In this document: positions 26,690 through 36,608 of the stretch, in pieces | How positions within the stretch are numbered: the first letter of the stretch is position 1 | How the letters are laid out: every line of letters starts with the position of its first letter | Assembly: GCF_004005815.1 (NCBI RefSeq) | Contig: NZ_SACK01000001.1 | Coordinates: forward strand, 620,001 to 684,000 | Reading direction: 5' to 3' | Source: Mucilaginibacter limnophilus | GTDB taxonomy: Bacteria > Bacteroidota > Bacteroidia > Sphingobacteriales > Sphingobacteriaceae | DNA length: 64,000 nt | Position numbers and translations under genes: made by a program | The notes under the pieces: generated by a model | Seen by the model: only the letters and a program-made list of their open reading frames with translations | Told to the model about the DNA's origin: nothing | Database searches by the model: none

Positions 26690-27178
26690 ATGCCAGCCCT
26701 CATCCTGACTTTGAAGCTTGACTCATTAAGCCAGACTTTTTTTGATGAACAAAGAAAGCGGTATTTTCCGCCCGAACGAAACTTTCTGAATGCGCATCTG
26801 ACACTATTTCACCAGCTGCCGGATACGGCCGGCACGATGCAGGTTGTAGGTAATATTAAACAGGAGCAATTTAAATGCGATGTAACCGGGCTGCTGTTTT
26901 TAGGGGCAGGCGTAGCCTACAAAATTGAAAGCTTGGCATTGAATGCGTTACACAACAAGCTTAAGCATGATTTGTTAGAACATCTTATTCAGCAGGATAA
27001 ACAAGGTTTTCGGCCGCACATTACCATTCAAAATAAGGTACCGGCTGAAACGGCAAAGCAGCTTTTTAATGGTTTAACTTTGTCATTTAAACCTTTCAGA
27101 GTCAAGGCAACTGGCTTTGAACTATGGCGTTATGTTGACGGTTATTGGCAGCATGTTGTATTTTATCCTTTTAAATAA
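26690..27178 (+). CDS. 2'-5' RNA ligase family (2H phosphoesterase) protein
   Basis: A 162-residue 2H phosphoesterase. The two HxT/S motifs are AHLTLF near residue 35 and PHITIQ near residue 106. This is the normal size of the stand-alone family. Members open or make 2',5'- or 2',3'-cyclic phosphodiester bonds, sometimes in RNA. Substrate unknown here. It begins at the base after the aspartate kinase stop, a coupling with no obvious metabolic logic. Confidence 0.88.
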   Translation: MPALILTLKLDSLSQTFFDEQRKRYFPPERNFLNAHLTLFHQLPDTAGTMQVVGNIKQEQFKCDVTGLLFLGAGVAYKIESLALNALHNKLKHDLLEHLIQQDKQGFRPHITIQNKVPAETAKQLFNGLTLSFKPFRVKATGFELWRYVDGYWQHVVFYPFK

Positions 27179-27213
27179 TTGCCGCGAATAACAACATGTG
27201 TGTCAGACATAAA

Positions 27214-27240
27214 AAAGCTCCCTTAAAATAAGAGAGCTTT
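27214..27240 (+). terminator. Intrinsic terminator after the 2H phosphoesterase gene
   Basis: Outer stem AAAGCTC / GAGCTTT with an inner CTTA / TAAG pairing, followed by GTTT. It is 35 nt past the 2H phosphoesterase stop. Confidence 0.6.
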
Positions 27241-27324
27241 GTTTAATCTGAGATGCAAGTTTGCAAACACCACGTTATTGCATTTATAATGTCACATTAA
27301 ACGTAGTCAAGTAAATTTATTTAC

Positions 27325-27897
27325 TTAACAACCGCCTTTGCGAGGGGCACGTTTATAAATTATTTTACTATCGAGTTCTACATAGTCGCCTGATATTATT
27401 GGATATGCATACTTGGGCGAGTGCGATACGTTATGGCTTCTTATAATTATTTTGTCGTTTACTTTCAGATTACGCAATTCCTCAAATTCATTGTTAAAGT
27501 TAAAGTTCAAATAATTTTTATCAGAGTTTTCAAGCCCAAAACTAAGTATATAATCTTCGTCATTGATCTTTACCATCATTCCGAAACCTAACCTTGATCC
27601 CGGCGGAAGGGAGAGAGAGGTTATAATAGCTTCCATATCGGAATAATCCCTAATGTGTTTCCTTATTTTAGCAGCACCGGCAAATACTTTTTTGCCTTCT
27701 GGAGACGCTTTCCATTCCATGTACTTTATACCATCAGGGGTAGCCTCCCATTTTTTCCGTGCAGTTTTCCTTTCAGAAGCAGAGAGTGGCTTTGAGGTTG
27801 ATTTTTTGGAAGGATCATTTATCGTTTCATGGTTAGCAAATACAAGTCCGCTTACCACAACCAGCGGTAAGATCAGCGCATAAGTCATTTTTTTCAT
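27325..27897 (-). CDS. Exported hypothetical protein beside a membrane regulator
   Basis: A 190-residue protein of no recognised family. The ATG at 27897 is preferred because it starts a signal peptide (MKKMTYALILPLVVVSGLVFA); an upstream in-frame extension is hydrophobic but not signal-like. The mature protein has a Lys-rich helical part (about 30-85, ASERKTARKKWEATPDGIKY) and a beta-rich end finishing in KGGC. It is divergent from the membrane-anchored winged-helix gene with a 136-bp spacer, so it may be that regulator's target or partner. A terminal Cys could allow a disulfide. Confidence 0.6.
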   Translation of the reverse strand: MKKMTYALILPLVVVSGLVFANHETINDPSKKSTSKPLSASERKTARKKWEATPDGIKYMEWKASPEGKKVFAGAAKIRKHIRDYSDMEAIITSLSLPPGSRLGFGMMVKINDEDYILSFGLENSDKNYLNFNFNNEFEELRNLKVNDKIIIRSHNVSHSPKYAYPIISGDYVELDSKIIYKRAPRKGGC

Positions 27898-28033
27898 ATT
27901 TTTTGTAGGTTTAATAAATAACATAGTTTTATCTCCGTTTAAAATTATTAGCAAAACTACTTTCATATATTTCAGCCTGAAGAACTTAGATTGTAAATAA
28001 AAATGTAAACTTTGTAAATAAAAACTTGACACT

Positions 28034-28924
28034 ATGGTTGATAGCCGAAATCTGCTTTCCGGATATCGCAGGTATCTGTTCGGATTGATAGTACTCTCGT
28101 TTATCGCTGTGATAAGCGTTGCTTTCGGTTTGGCAGATAGTGACGACTTCGATATTGCCCGGAGAGAGGTTTTGCTCCGCAGGGTAGGGCATGAAGTGCT
28201 GTTACAATCGGGCGACAGGACATCGAGGGTGCTTCCTGTAAAAAAGATCGCAAAAGATGAATATCAGATCAGGTTTGAAAATAACCTTACTTTTCAACCG
28301 GACTCCCTGGTAAATACTACCCGGCGTTTGTTGGCCAAAGACCCGCTTACACGTGATTATATTGTTAATGTTGTAAACCGTGACGATACCAGTGTGGCTT
28401 ATGGGTTTGCTATATCCGGGAACAAAAAAGATGATATTGTAGCCTGTAAAGGAAGGAAGCAGCCGAAAGCATCTTATATGATCAACATTAAATTTAAACC
28501 AGCCGGTATAATTACAGCTAAAAATGGACTTCTTCTGGGCAGCCTGCCATTTTTAGCATTTGTTGGTTTTATATGTTTAAGATCGATCAAGCCCCGAAGA
28601 ACTTCAGCGGATGCCAGAAGTACTGACATGTTAACTTTGGGCTCCGTGTTATTTGATGCGAACAACCGGAAACTGGTAGTAGATGGAAAAAACATAGACC
28701 TCACCGGAACCGAATCGCGGTTATTGCTCATTTTCGCGCTTTCACCTAACAAGACCGTAGAGAGAAGCCGGCTGCAAAAAGAGATATGGGAAGATGAAGG
28801 CATAATTGTGGGACGCAGTCTGGATATGTTCATATCAAAACTCCGGAAAAAATTGGAGTGTGACCCACGTATAAGAATTGCTGTTGTACGTGGAAAGGGC
28901 TATAAACTTGAAATTAACGGTTAA
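28034..28924 (+). CDS. Membrane-anchored winged-helix (OmpR-type) regulator
   Basis: A 296-residue one-component regulator. Helix 1 is about 12-33 (FGLIVLSFIAVISVAFGL), a periplasmic domain of about 120 residues follows, helix 2 is about 164-182 (NGLLLGSLPFLAFVGFICL), and the C-terminal OmpR/PhoB-type DNA-binding domain spans about 199-294 (LFDANNRKLVVDGKNIDLTG, FISKLRKKLECDP, VVRGKGYKLEI). It has no receiver domain and no phosphoacceptor Asp. The layout recalls ToxR/CadC in idea but with the DNA-binding domain at the C-terminus. It probably senses an envelope signal and controls the divergent exported gene. Confidence 0.85.
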   Translation: MVDSRNLLSGYRRYLFGLIVLSFIAVISVAFGLADSDDFDIARREVLLRRVGHEVLLQSGDRTSRVLPVKKIAKDEYQIRFENNLTFQPDSLVNTTRRLLAKDPLTRDYIVNVVNRDDTSVAYGFAISGNKKDDIVACKGRKQPKASYMINIKFKPAGIITAKNGLLLGSLPFLAFVGFICLRSIKPRRTSADARSTDMLTLGSVLFDANNRKLVVDGKNIDLTGTESRLLLIFALSPNKTVERSRLQKEIWEDEGIIVGRSLDMFISKLRKKLECDPRIRIAVVRGKGYKLEING

Positions 28925-28945
28925 TAGGTCGCCGCACCATAAAAA

Positions 28946-28988
28946 ACAAAAGCCTCTTCGTATCTGAATAGGCTTTGTACACGAAGAG
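28946..28988 (+). promoter_or_regulatory. Overlapping hairpins after the winged-helix gene
   Basis: Stem 1: ACAAAAGCCT (28946-28955) with AGGCTTTGT (28970-28978), with one unpaired base. Stem 2: CTCTTCGT (28954-28961, inside loop 1) with ACGAAGAG (28981-28988). The second pairing gives pseudoknot geometry. No T-tract follows, so it is not a standard terminator. Confidence 0.3.
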
Positions 28989-29167
28989 TTACAGATATCA
29001 ATACATTTTGTTAATCACCTAAAAATTATTTTGGGTTTAACGGAACAGAAACGGTATATTTTAAAGTCAACGTACAAGTTTTACAAATGTCTTTTTTCAT
29101 GCATAATGCTAACCGCTCCTTATGCAATATAAAATCAATGTATACTTCAATAACAATACTTTTAAAA

Positions 29168-29737
29168 TTATTTTGTTTCTCTATGATATATTTCTAATGC
29201 TTTATCAAGATTCTTAATATCGAACCAAACAATTGTATCTAAGTCGATTATTTCACTTGTTCTTTTTGGGACGGATAAATTATTTAAATCTTTTGGATAA
29301 ATTTCTTTCACTACCAATTTACCTTTTTCTATTTCTTCAAATCCATAATAGATTGATGTAAAATTCCATTCTAAAAACCCAAAAAGTTGCTCAGTAGGTT
29401 TCAATAAAATAAAAGGGAAATCTGGTTTCGATGATTTTTCTTTATACGCAGGTTTTCTGAAGATTAAACAATCTGAAAGCGGGGCATAGTCATAAGTTTT
29501 TTCTGTGTCATACCAAATCCAAGTTATAGCAGAGTTAACAAGTGGTTTTAGGTTATCTTTTTTAGTGTATATAGCAATAAGACCAGCGTAACACATCATT
29601 CTCCACTCATCAATATTATATACATAAACTCCATACTTTTCATCAATTGTTTCTGAAAAATAATCCTCGGTCCAAACGTGTTTTGTATAAGATTTTAGGC
29701 TAGAGATGTCAATCTTCCTCTTTTTTGTATCTGCCAT
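29168..29737 (-). CDS. AT-rich orphan protein, 189 residues
   Basis: No family recognised. It is cytosolic by appearance (no signal or membrane helix), rich in Tyr, Trp, Lys and Ile (segments VYNIDEWRMMCYAGLIAIYT and EKTYDYAPLSDCLIF). The DNA is clearly more AT-rich than the flanking housekeeping genes, which suggests recent transfer. It is monocistronic, on the edge of the accessory region, and divergent from the hybrid kinase with the hairpin and repeat copy A between. Its look is reminiscent of immunity proteins, but that is only an impression and no function is claimed. Confidence 0.65.
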   Translation of the reverse strand: MADTKKRKIDISSLKSYTKHVWTEDYFSETIDEKYGVYVYNIDEWRMMCYAGLIAIYTKKDNLKPLVNSAITWIWYDTEKTYDYAPLSDCLIFRKPAYKEKSSKPDFPFILLKPTEQLFGFLEWNFTSIYYGFEEIEKGKLVVKEIYPKDLNNLSVPKRTSEIIDLDTIVWFDIKNLDKALEIYHRETK

Positions 29738-29820
29738 ATTAAGCTTCCATAACTTCCGAATATAAACAATTATGTAAGTAAAAGTTCAATTATTTACCGT
29801 TGCAAAAACGATAGTAAATA

Positions 29821-29853
29821 GAAACGCCCTCCTGTTATCAGGAAGGGCGTTTC
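29821..29853. repeat. GC-rich hairpin preceding repeat copy A
   Basis: GAAACGCCCT pairs with AGGGCGTTTC around a CCTG/CAGG inner stem and a TTAT loop, with one bulged base. It looks like an intrinsic terminator stem but lies between two genes transcribed away from it (29737 minus, 30127 plus), where a terminator has no job. It is probably a remnant of a lost gene or element. Confidence 0.6.
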
Positions 29854-29869
29854 GATAGAAGTCCTATCA

Positions 29870-29974
29870 AGTACACCGAAGAGCATAAATTTCCAACCAT
29901 TAGAAGATATTGAAATTTCAATGCGTTTAATTGCTTAAACGCTGAACTTCAATAAGGTGACGGGAAGTTTATTA
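29870..29974 (+). repeat. Dispersed direct repeat, copy A
   Basis: About 105 bp, imperfectly repeated at 45684-45795. Shared blocks are TTAGAAGATATTGAA, AATGCGTTTAATTGCTTAAA and GACGGGAAGTTTAT, plus AAATTTCC. Both full copies follow a hairpin in the same orientation. Nothing in it reads as a long protein frame. Confidence 0.7.
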
Positions 29975-30126
29975 ATAAAATATGCGGTTATTTAAAAGCA
30001 GTTAGTTCAATTTCACATTAACTCGCTTATCTTTAACAATAAATTGATGCCGTCACTTGTAAAAACTAGTTCATTATTTTAAACCATTTCAACGCCAGTA
30101 CGTACACGTCAGCTGACCAAGTTTCT

Positions 30127-33100
30127 ATGCATCCTTTTAAAACACTTCTGTTACTGGTGATTCTTATGTGCATTTCGACCGTAACGATTACCGCGCAAAA
30201 TATAGGCGCAGAAATCTTCAAGGTATACAGCACAAATAGTTTATCTCAAAATTCTGTTCAATGCATGCTAAAAAGCGCTCAAGGTTTTATGTGGTTCGGC
30301 ACGCAGGATGGTTTAAATAAATACGATGGCATTCAATATACCTATTATAAACACAAATTTAAAGATCCGCACAGTTTACCTGCTAATAATGTCCTCGCCA
30401 TATCAGAAGATAACAAGGGTAATATCTGGGTGGGTACCCGCGTTGGCGGACTAAGTATGTACGATCCGTTCAAAGATTGTTTTACAAATTATGTCCATGA
30501 TGTGAAGGCACCTGGTTCTATCAGCAATAACAATATTACTGCTATTCTCGTCGATCGTAAGGATGAAGTTTGGGTTGGTACAGAAAATGGGTTAAACATT
30601 TTTAATAAAAAGACACACCAATTCCGGCGCTTTTTTCATGATCCACAAAATTTTAATAGTATCAATAATTCGGTTATCAATGTAGTTTTTGAAGATAGTC
30701 ATCAGAGAATATGGATTGGCACCTCCAGGGGGCTTGATCTTTACGATTCGAAGAGAAACGTTTTTATACATTACAATACACCTCCAAAAGGCTCAGTGAA
30801 TGCTATTACCGAGGACGAAAAGAAGCAATTATGGTTAGCTACTTCATTAGGCCTTATTCGTTTCGATACTAAGACAGGCACTTTTTCAAAACCATATTTA
30901 CAGAGCAAAATGGCTATAGAACGTAGGCCTGTGTATGCCATTACTACAGATAAGCAAGGCCAATTGTGGTTAGGGACAAATAAAACCCTTGAATTGTTTG
31001 ATATCGCACGGGAAACATTTTTACCAATTAATACTACTGAGAACAGCGAAATGCCGAACGATGGTATTTACTCTTTGCTTTACGATTCGAAAAAAACATT
31101 ATGGATAGGCACGTCCAGTCACGGGTTATTGAAATACGACAAAAACCTTAACATATTTCCCGCCTATAATTTTGAGCAAAAGAACCACCCGTCCGCCAAA
31201 GAAAATATTCGGGGCATCTCTGCCGATATGAGCGGTAACTTATACGTAGGTACGGACGCCGGACTGCTGTTTCATAACAGTCAAACGAATGCCTTCACGC
31301 GTTATGTACATTCAAATACGGATAACCGGAGCCTTGCGTCCGATTACACATCGGCCGTGTTAGTAGATAAAGCTAATGCTTTCGTTTGGGTTGGTTCGTT
31401 CAGTGCCGGATTGGACAGGTATAATATAAAAAAAGGTGGCTTTAAGCATTTTGTGTACGGCAAAACCCCAGCGAACTTGAGCAGTAATTCCATATATGCT
31501 TTACTGGAAGACCGGCAGGGTAATATATGGGTCGGAACCGACCATGGTGGGGTTAACGTATTCAATGCCAAAACCGGCCGGTTCCAAAGGTTTTTAAAAG
31601 GCGGCAAACCAGGAATTAGTGTAAGTGATAATTCCATACAAGCCCTTTACCAGGACAAGAAAGGAGATATTTGGTTAGGCGGTTATTCTAATGGAATAAG
31701 CATCTACCATCCTAAAACGCAACGCTTTTCCTATATCAACACGAATAACAGCGGGCTAAACAATGATATTATCAGTTGCTTCTATGACGATAAAGCCGGC
31801 CATATGTGGATTGGAACAATGGAAGGTGGTTTAAATTGTTTAGATCAGCGGACAGGTAAAATCTGGACATATACCGAGGAAAACGGCCTTGTGAACAATA
31901 CCGTCAATTACATCACAGGCGATGAACACGGTTTTATATGGCTCAGTACATTGAAAGGCATCACACGTTTCGACCCAAACACCCGCGCCAGCCGAAATTT
32001 TGATGAGCGAAACGGGCTTAAAACCGCCGAGTTTAATTTTGGAAGCGGCACACGACTTCACGATGGAAAAATTGTGTTTGGGAGTATCAATGGGTATAAC
32101 GTTATAGCTCCAACTGAATTGCGCTTTAATAAACATGCACCCAGGGTAGTGATCACCGGATTCAGCATCTTTAACCGGCCTGTGGAGGCAGGTACACCCG
32201 GCTCCCCCCTAAAACAGCATATATCAAGTGCGAAAGAAATCACATTATCATACAAGCAATCTGTCTTTTCTATAGAATTTGCAGCACTGGACTTTTCGGT
32301 TCCCGAGGAAAACGAATATATGTACAAGCTTGTTGGCTTTGACACTGAGTGGCAGCACAATGGGACAAAGCGCAATGTTACCTACACGAATCTTGAACCC
32401 GGTAAGTACACGTTTATAGTAAAAGGAGCCAATAATGACGACGTTTGGAACAATAAAGGTACAAGGTTAGATATCATTATCATCCCGCCGTACTGGATGA
32501 CCTGGTGGTTCCGGACTTCCTTATTATTGATTGGAACCGGTTTGATATATGGAATTTCTACGCTTCGTTTCAATTATATAAAACAACAGCGAACCCAACT
32601 GGAGTTACAGGTAAAGCAAAGGACAGAACAGCTTCAAAGTCAAGCCTTAGACTTGCAGCAACAGGCGGAGGAATCACAGGCATTGTCGGAAGAGCTACAA
32701 GCCCAGTCAGAGCAGCTCTTGCTGCAGAAAGAACAGGAAGAAGCTGCCAGACTGGAGGCCGAAAAAGCAAAAATGGCCGCGGATGAAGCTAACAAGGCTA
32801 AAAGTACTTTTCTTGCTACCATGAGCCATGAAATACGCACACCCATGAACGGTGTAATCGGGATGGCCTCCTTGTTGGCTGATACGAACCTTACACCGGA
32901 GCAGCAGGAATACACAGATGCGATACTGACGAGTGGCGAATCTTTGCTGACTGTCATCAATGATATTTTAGATTTTTCCAAAATAGAATCTGGAAAGTTG
33001 GAATTGGATCCACATGATTTTGAGTTGAGGAAATGTATTGAAGATGTATTTGACATGTTTGCCGCAAAAGCAGGTAAAGCAGATATTGACCTTGTGTATC

Positions 33101-34320
33101 AAATAGCGGATGATATTTCGCCTTACGTACATGCTGACAGTTCCAGGCTCAAACAGATACTGATCAACTTGGTCGGTAACGCCGTCAAATTCACACGTGA
33201 GGGCGAAATATTCCTGAAGATTACCCGTATAATAAAATATGACCAGGCCTGGCTGGAATTTGCGGTGAAGGACACCGGGATCGGCATATCTCCGGAGCAA
33301 TTTCATCATCTTTTTAAAGCGTTTAACCAATTGGATTCAACGGTAACACGCAAATATGGCGGCACGGGCCTTGGGCTCGTCATCAGCGACCGTTTAGTGA
33401 AGTTGATGGGGGGGCACATTACAGTTAAAAGTGTAGCTAATGAAGGAAGTACATTTTCTTTTGATATTCCTTATATTATAAGTGCTCAAGGAACAAGTCT
33501 TCAGTCTTTACTGCCGGACGCAATCTGTGAGGGAAAAACCGTGTTAATTTGTGACCATCATGCTACCAGCTTGCAGGTTTTAAAGGTACAACTGGAAAAA
33601 TGTCAACTTAATGTTATGGCTGTAGGGACAGGCGGGGAGGCAATTGAGGCATTTCGCAACAATCCTATTGATCTTGTTATCACTGATATGCAGCTGCCGG
33701 ATCTTGACGGGATTACGGTAACCAAATCGATTAAACATGAACATCCTTCTTTGCCCGTTGTACTGCTCAGCTCTTTAGGTAACGAAAGTGTTAAGCAACA
33801 TGCAGACTTATTTAATGCAATACTCGTGAAACCGGTTAAGCAGGTTCATTTGGTTGAAGTAGTCAAAAAAGCGCTAAATAATCAACAGCCCGAACAACGA
33901 AAAAAAAAGGAGTCACTATTATCTGTGCAGTTTGCCGAGAAGCATCCTATGAAGTTATTAGTTGCTGAAGATAACCCGATGAATCAGAAGCTGATTATGA
34001 GGATCCTCCATAAACTTGGTTACCTGCCGGAATTGGCTAATGACGGAAAAGAGGTTCTGTATATGGTTGCGGAAAATAAATTTGATCTGATTTTAATGGA
34101 TATTCAAATGCCGCAAATGGACGGACTTGAAGCTACACGGCTGGTGCGGAGTCGTTATGGTTCCAATCCATTCGTGATTGCGATGACAGCCAATGTTTTG
34201 AGTGAGGATAAAGAGGCATGTGTACAAGCAGGGATGGATGGTTACCTGTCGAAGCCGATTAGCCTGCCAGCGTTAATAGGTGTTCTGGAAAAATTTAGTG
34301 CACAAATCCCGATTCAATAA
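30127..34320 (+). CDS. Hybrid two-component sensor kinase with beta-propeller input and two receivers
   Basis: A 1397-residue HTCS-like sensor. A signal peptide ([11 protein letters not shown]) is followed by many Reg_prop repeats (about 30-690, with the recurring WVGT, WIGT and WLGG turns), a Y_Y_Y domain (about 725-785), a membrane helix (about 789-812), a Gln/Glu-rich coiled coil (about 820-890), HisKA with His901 in [11 protein letters not shown], HATPase with GGTGLGL, REC1 (about 1135-1250, Asp1187 in [11 protein letters not shown]) and REC2 (about 1278-1393, Asp1325 in [11 protein letters not shown]). Unlike PUL HTCS proteins it has no AraC DNA-binding end, so output must go through another protein. 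A BLUF gene follows after 115 bp. Confidence 0.95.
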   Translation: MHPFKTLLLLVILMCISTVTITAQNIGAEIFKVYSTNSLSQNSVQCMLKSAQGFMWFGTQDGLNKYDGIQYTYYKHKFKDPHSLPANNVLAISEDNKGNIWVGTRVGGLSMYDPFKDCFTNYVHDVKAPGSISNNNITAILVDRKDEVWVGTENGLNIFNKKTHQFRRFFHDPQNFNSINNSVINVVFEDSHQRIWIGTSRGLDLYDSKRNVFIHYNTPPKGSVNAITEDEKKQLWLATSLGLIRFDTKTGTFSKPYLQSKMAIERRPVYAITTDKQGQLWLGTNKTLELFDIARETFLPINTTENSEMPNDGIYSLLYDSKKTLWIGTSSHGLLKYDKNLNIFPAYNFEQKNHPSAKENIRGISADMSGNLYVGTDAGLLFHNSQTNAFTRYVHSNTDNRSLASDYTSAVLVDKANAFVWVGSFSAGLDRYNIKKGGFKHFVYGKTPANLSSNSIYALLEDRQGNIWVGTDHGGVNVFNAKTGRFQRFLKGGKPGISVSDNSIQALYQDKKGDIWLGGYSNGISIYHPKTQRFSYINTNNSGLNNDIISCFYDDKAGHMWIGTMEGGLNCLDQRTGKIWTYTEENGLVNNTVNYITGDEHGFIWLSTLKGITRFDPNTRASRNFDERNGLKTAEFNFGSGTRLHDGKIVFGSINGYNVIAPTELRFNKHAPRVVITGFSIFNRPVEAGTPGSPLKQHISSAKEITLSYKQSVFSIEFAALDFSVPEENEYMYKLVGFDTEWQHNGTKRNVTYTNLEPGKYTFIVKGANNDDVWNNKGTRLDIIIIPPYWMTWWFRTSLLLIGTGLIYGISTLRFNYIKQQRTQLELQVKQRTEQLQSQALDLQQQAEESQALSEELQAQSEQLLLQKEQEEAARLEAEKAKMAADEANKAKSTFLATMSHEIRTPMNGVIGMASLLADTNLTPEQQEYTDAILTSGESLLTVINDILDFSKIESGKLELDPHDFELRKCIEDVFDMFAAKAGKADIDLVYQIADDISPYVHADSSRLKQILINLVGNAVKFTREGEIFLKITRIIKYDQAWLEFAVKDTGIGISPEQFHHLFKAFNQLDSTVTRKYGGTGLGLVISDRLVKLMGGHITVKSVANEGSTFSFDIPYIISAQGTSLQSLLPDAICEGKTVLICDHHATSLQVLKVQLEKCQLNVMAVGTGGEAIEAFRNNPIDLVITDMQLPDLDGITVTKSIKHEHPSLPVVLLSSLGNESVKQHADLFNAILVKPVKQVHLVEVVKKALNNQQPEQRKKKESLLSVQFAEKHPMKLLVAEDNPMNQKLIMRILHKLGYLPELANDGKEVLYMVAENKFDLILMDIQMPQMDGLEATRLVRSRYGSNPFVIAMTANVLSEDKEACVQAGMDGYLSKPISLPALIGVLEKFSAQIPIQ

Positions 34321-34435
34321 ACGCAAGATAAGCGACGAAGAAGTAAGGGGTTTTCAAACTAAACAACATCACCGTTCGTTTCACTGTTGCATATTCAACC
34401 CTTAGGTCAATTACTACGAGCCGCATAATTATGAT

Positions 34436-34900
34436 ATGAACAGTAATACCAACAACAAGCTCCTTAGCCTGCTTTATGTGAGTAAGGCGGTTCGCCCTTA
34501 TACCATGGCGGAGCTGGACGATCTGTTGGAGAAATCCCGCATTAAGAACAATGCAGCAGAGATCACCGGTCTATTGCTGTATCTTTGTAATGAACGTCAG
34601 GAGTCGTCTTTGTGCCGCTTTATGCAGGTGCTGGAAGGTGAGCCAGCACCTGTTGAGCGCCTGTACGAAAGGATTAAGCAGGATACCCGCCATTACCATG
34701 TAACCTTGGTTAGAAAGGCCAGTATCGCCGTACGAAGCTTTGGAAACTGGTCAATGGGCTTCCGTCGATTGGCCGCCTCAGAAATCGCTTTAGCGCAAGG
34801 TTACTTTGAGCCGGAGCATTGGTGGGATAACAGCAAGCACAATCAGCAACTTGATATTGTTATCGACTATCTGCGGTCCTTTTATGGTATGCATCGTTAA
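34436..34900 (+). CDS. BLUF-domain blue-light sensor
   Basis: A 154-residue flavin-binding photoreceptor. The FAD/photocycle residues are placed as Tyr14 (LLYVSKA), Asn38 (KNNAAEITG), Gln64 (FMQVLEG), Trp105 and Met107 (GNWSMGF), matching Tyr21, Asn45, Gln63, Trp104 and Met106 of AppA. The spacing from Asn to Gln is about 8 residues longer than in AppA, owing to a Cys-containing insert (CNERQESSLC). No output domain is attached beyond a short C-terminal helix (about 130-154), so it must act by partner contact. It is on the same strand as the hybrid kinase and may be co-transcribed with it. Confidence 0.92.
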   Translation: MNSNTNNKLLSLLYVSKAVRPYTMAELDDLLEKSRIKNNAAEITGLLLYLCNERQESSLCRFMQVLEGEPAPVERLYERIKQDTRHYHVTLVRKASIAVRSFGNWSMGFRRLAASEIALAQGYFEPEHWWDNSKHNQQLDIVIDYLRSFYGMHR

Positions 34901-35284
34901 GAGCATGCCGTTTTAATTTTTTTAACAACCAGGCAGCCGTTTCATTAAATTATTGAATATATATAATGTTGGGAAACTTAATTACAGCTTAGGGGTGAAT
35001 AATCTGCCGGGTCTGACAGGCTATTCTTCACAAATTTACCCAGAAGTTGTGTTTAAGGGATTGATAAATTTGTTGCCATGTGAGCTAGAATCTTCCATAT
35101 AGAGCTAGACCCATATAAGATGTTGATTTATAATAAAACAACGGAAATTTATCGAATCATTTTTGATTTTAGTTGAAAAAGCCCTTTATACAGCATTAAA
35201 AGCGTTTTTTTTGAGACTAAAATTCAAAGAGAGCATCTAAAACTTCCGTATAAATAGAAACACAGCTTTTACAATTTAATGCCG
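34901..35284. other. AT-rich intergenic region with repeat fragment
   Basis: No gene seen. It holds a TTTATCGAATCATTTTT fragment near 35148 that is shared with the repeat copy at 37338 and a pair of GAGCTAGA direct repeats at 35082-35089 and 35102-35109, 20 bp apart. Significance unknown. Confidence 0.4.
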
Positions 35285-35680
35285 CTAAGGTGTTAGGGTG
35301 GCCTCAGGAAATTGTTTTATAATCACCTCTTTCAATTTTTCCTCATATTTATCCCCCCATAAGCCAATCGCCTGTATTACCGGTATCAGCGTTCGGCCAA
35401 AATCAGTCAGCTTATATTCTACTTTTGGAGGCATTACCGGGTAGATCTTCCGGCTTACCAGTTCGTGGCTTTCCAGTTCCTTCAGTTGGATATTTAACAC
35501 GCGCCGGGATACATCCGGTATTTTGCGCTGTAGTTCACTCGGACGTTTATGCCCCTCATGAATAAACCAGAGGATACGAAGCTTCCATTTGCCATAAAGC
35601 ACTTCGCCCACCAGGTCGAGCCCGCAGTTGAGGTAGGGTAGGATTTTTCTTTCGTACATCCAACAAATATAAGTAAGCAT
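35285..35680 (-). CDS. HxlR family winged-helix transcriptional regulator
   Basis: A 131-residue HxlR-type regulator. The core is LDLVGEVLYGKWKLRILWFI, then RPSELQRKIPDVSRRVLNIQ and the wing with RKIYPVMPPKVEYKLTDFG. An N-terminal Cys (NCGLDL), typical of redox- or quinone-sensing members, is kept. A later ATG at residue 8 is an alternative start. It is divergent from an SDR gene (102-bp spacer), its likely target, with repression relieved by electrophiles. Confidence 0.92.
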   Translation of the reverse strand: MLTYICWMYERKILPYLNCGLDLVGEVLYGKWKLRILWFIHEGHKRPSELQRKIPDVSRRVLNIQLKELESHELVSRKIYPVMPPKVEYKLTDFGRTLIPVIQAIGLWGDKYEEKLKEVIIKQFPEATLTP

Positions 35681-35782
35681 CCATAAGCAGACAATAGGGA
35701 TAAATTTCTCCCTATTTGAATCGTAAGCCCGTACTTTTTAGCGCTTTAGGTACTACCTAGATTTGCCCAAAAACAATACGAA

Positions 35783-36577
35783 ATGGAAAAGCAATTCAAT
35801 TACGAGAACGAATTATCTGGAAAGATTGCACTGGTTACAGGCGGTACAAAAGGCGCAGGAAAAGCGATCGCCGAACGTTTAAAAGCCGCAGGTGCGACGG
35901 TGGTTATCACGGCAAGGAACAGACCCGATCAAACCGACCCGGACCTGCATTTTATTTCGTCCGATTTAAGTAAGGCTGAAGAGGCGCAAGAAATGATTAG
36001 CGAAGTGCTGTCAACCTATGGCAGGCTGGATATCCTGATTAATAACCTCGGTGCTTCATCAACACCCGCCGGTGGTTTTGCCGTATTGAATGATGAGCAT
36101 TGGCTGTCAACGCTGCAAGTTAATTTACTGGCTCCTGTTAGGCTGGACAGGGGATTTTTACCGCAAATGATTGAGCAGAAAAGCGGTGTGATTATTCATA
36201 TCGCTTCCATTCAAGGCATATTGCCACTGTATGATTCTACCTTACCGTACGCAGCGTCCAAAGCTGCATTGATTAACTATAGTAAAAGTTTATCGAATGA
36301 GGTTACACCAAAAGGTGTCCGTGTGCTCACCGTTTCGCCCGGATGGATAAATACTAAAGCATCGATTGCCTTTTTGGGTGAGATCGCCAGGAATGCAAAT
36401 AGCACCGTCGAAGAAGCTCAGCAAAGTGTTATGGATGCATTGGGAGGAATACCTTATGGCAGGCCAGCAGAACCGGAAGAAGTGGCCGAACTGGTTGGTT
36501 TCTTGGCTTCGCCAAGAGCCAATTATTTGAGTGGTACCCAATATATTATAGACGGAGGAACTGTACCAACGATTTAA
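35783..36577 (+). CDS. SDR family oxidoreductase
   Basis: A 264-residue classical SDR. Motifs are TGGTKGAG (cofactor glycines), INNLGAS and the catalytic YAASKAALINY, with a Ser in HIASIQG. The C-terminal LSGTQYIIDGG motif is typical of the FabG-like group. The substrate is not defined. It is divergent from the HxlR gene and followed after 31 bp by an NTF2-like gene on the same strand, a common arrangement for small detoxification cassettes. Confidence 0.92.
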   Translation: MEKQFNYENELSGKIALVTGGTKGAGKAIAERLKAAGATVVITARNRPDQTDPDLHFISSDLSKAEEAQEMISEVLSTYGRLDILINNLGASSTPAGGFAVLNDEHWLSTLQVNLLAPVRLDRGFLPQMIEQKSGVIIHIASIQGILPLYDSTLPYAASKAALINYSKSLSNEVTPKGVRVLTVSPGWINTKASIAFLGEIARNANSTVEEAQQSVMDALGGIPYGRPAEPEEVAELVGFLASPRANYLSGTQYIIDGGTVPTI

Positions 36578-36608
36578 TCGACAATTTTTACAACATAAAT
36601 TAGATATC

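Noticed and set aside
30127..34320. Possible HTCS regulator of the glycan locus at 46-64 kb
   Set aside because: It lacks the AraC DNA-binding end and is separated from the locus by the accessory region, so a direct link is not supported.
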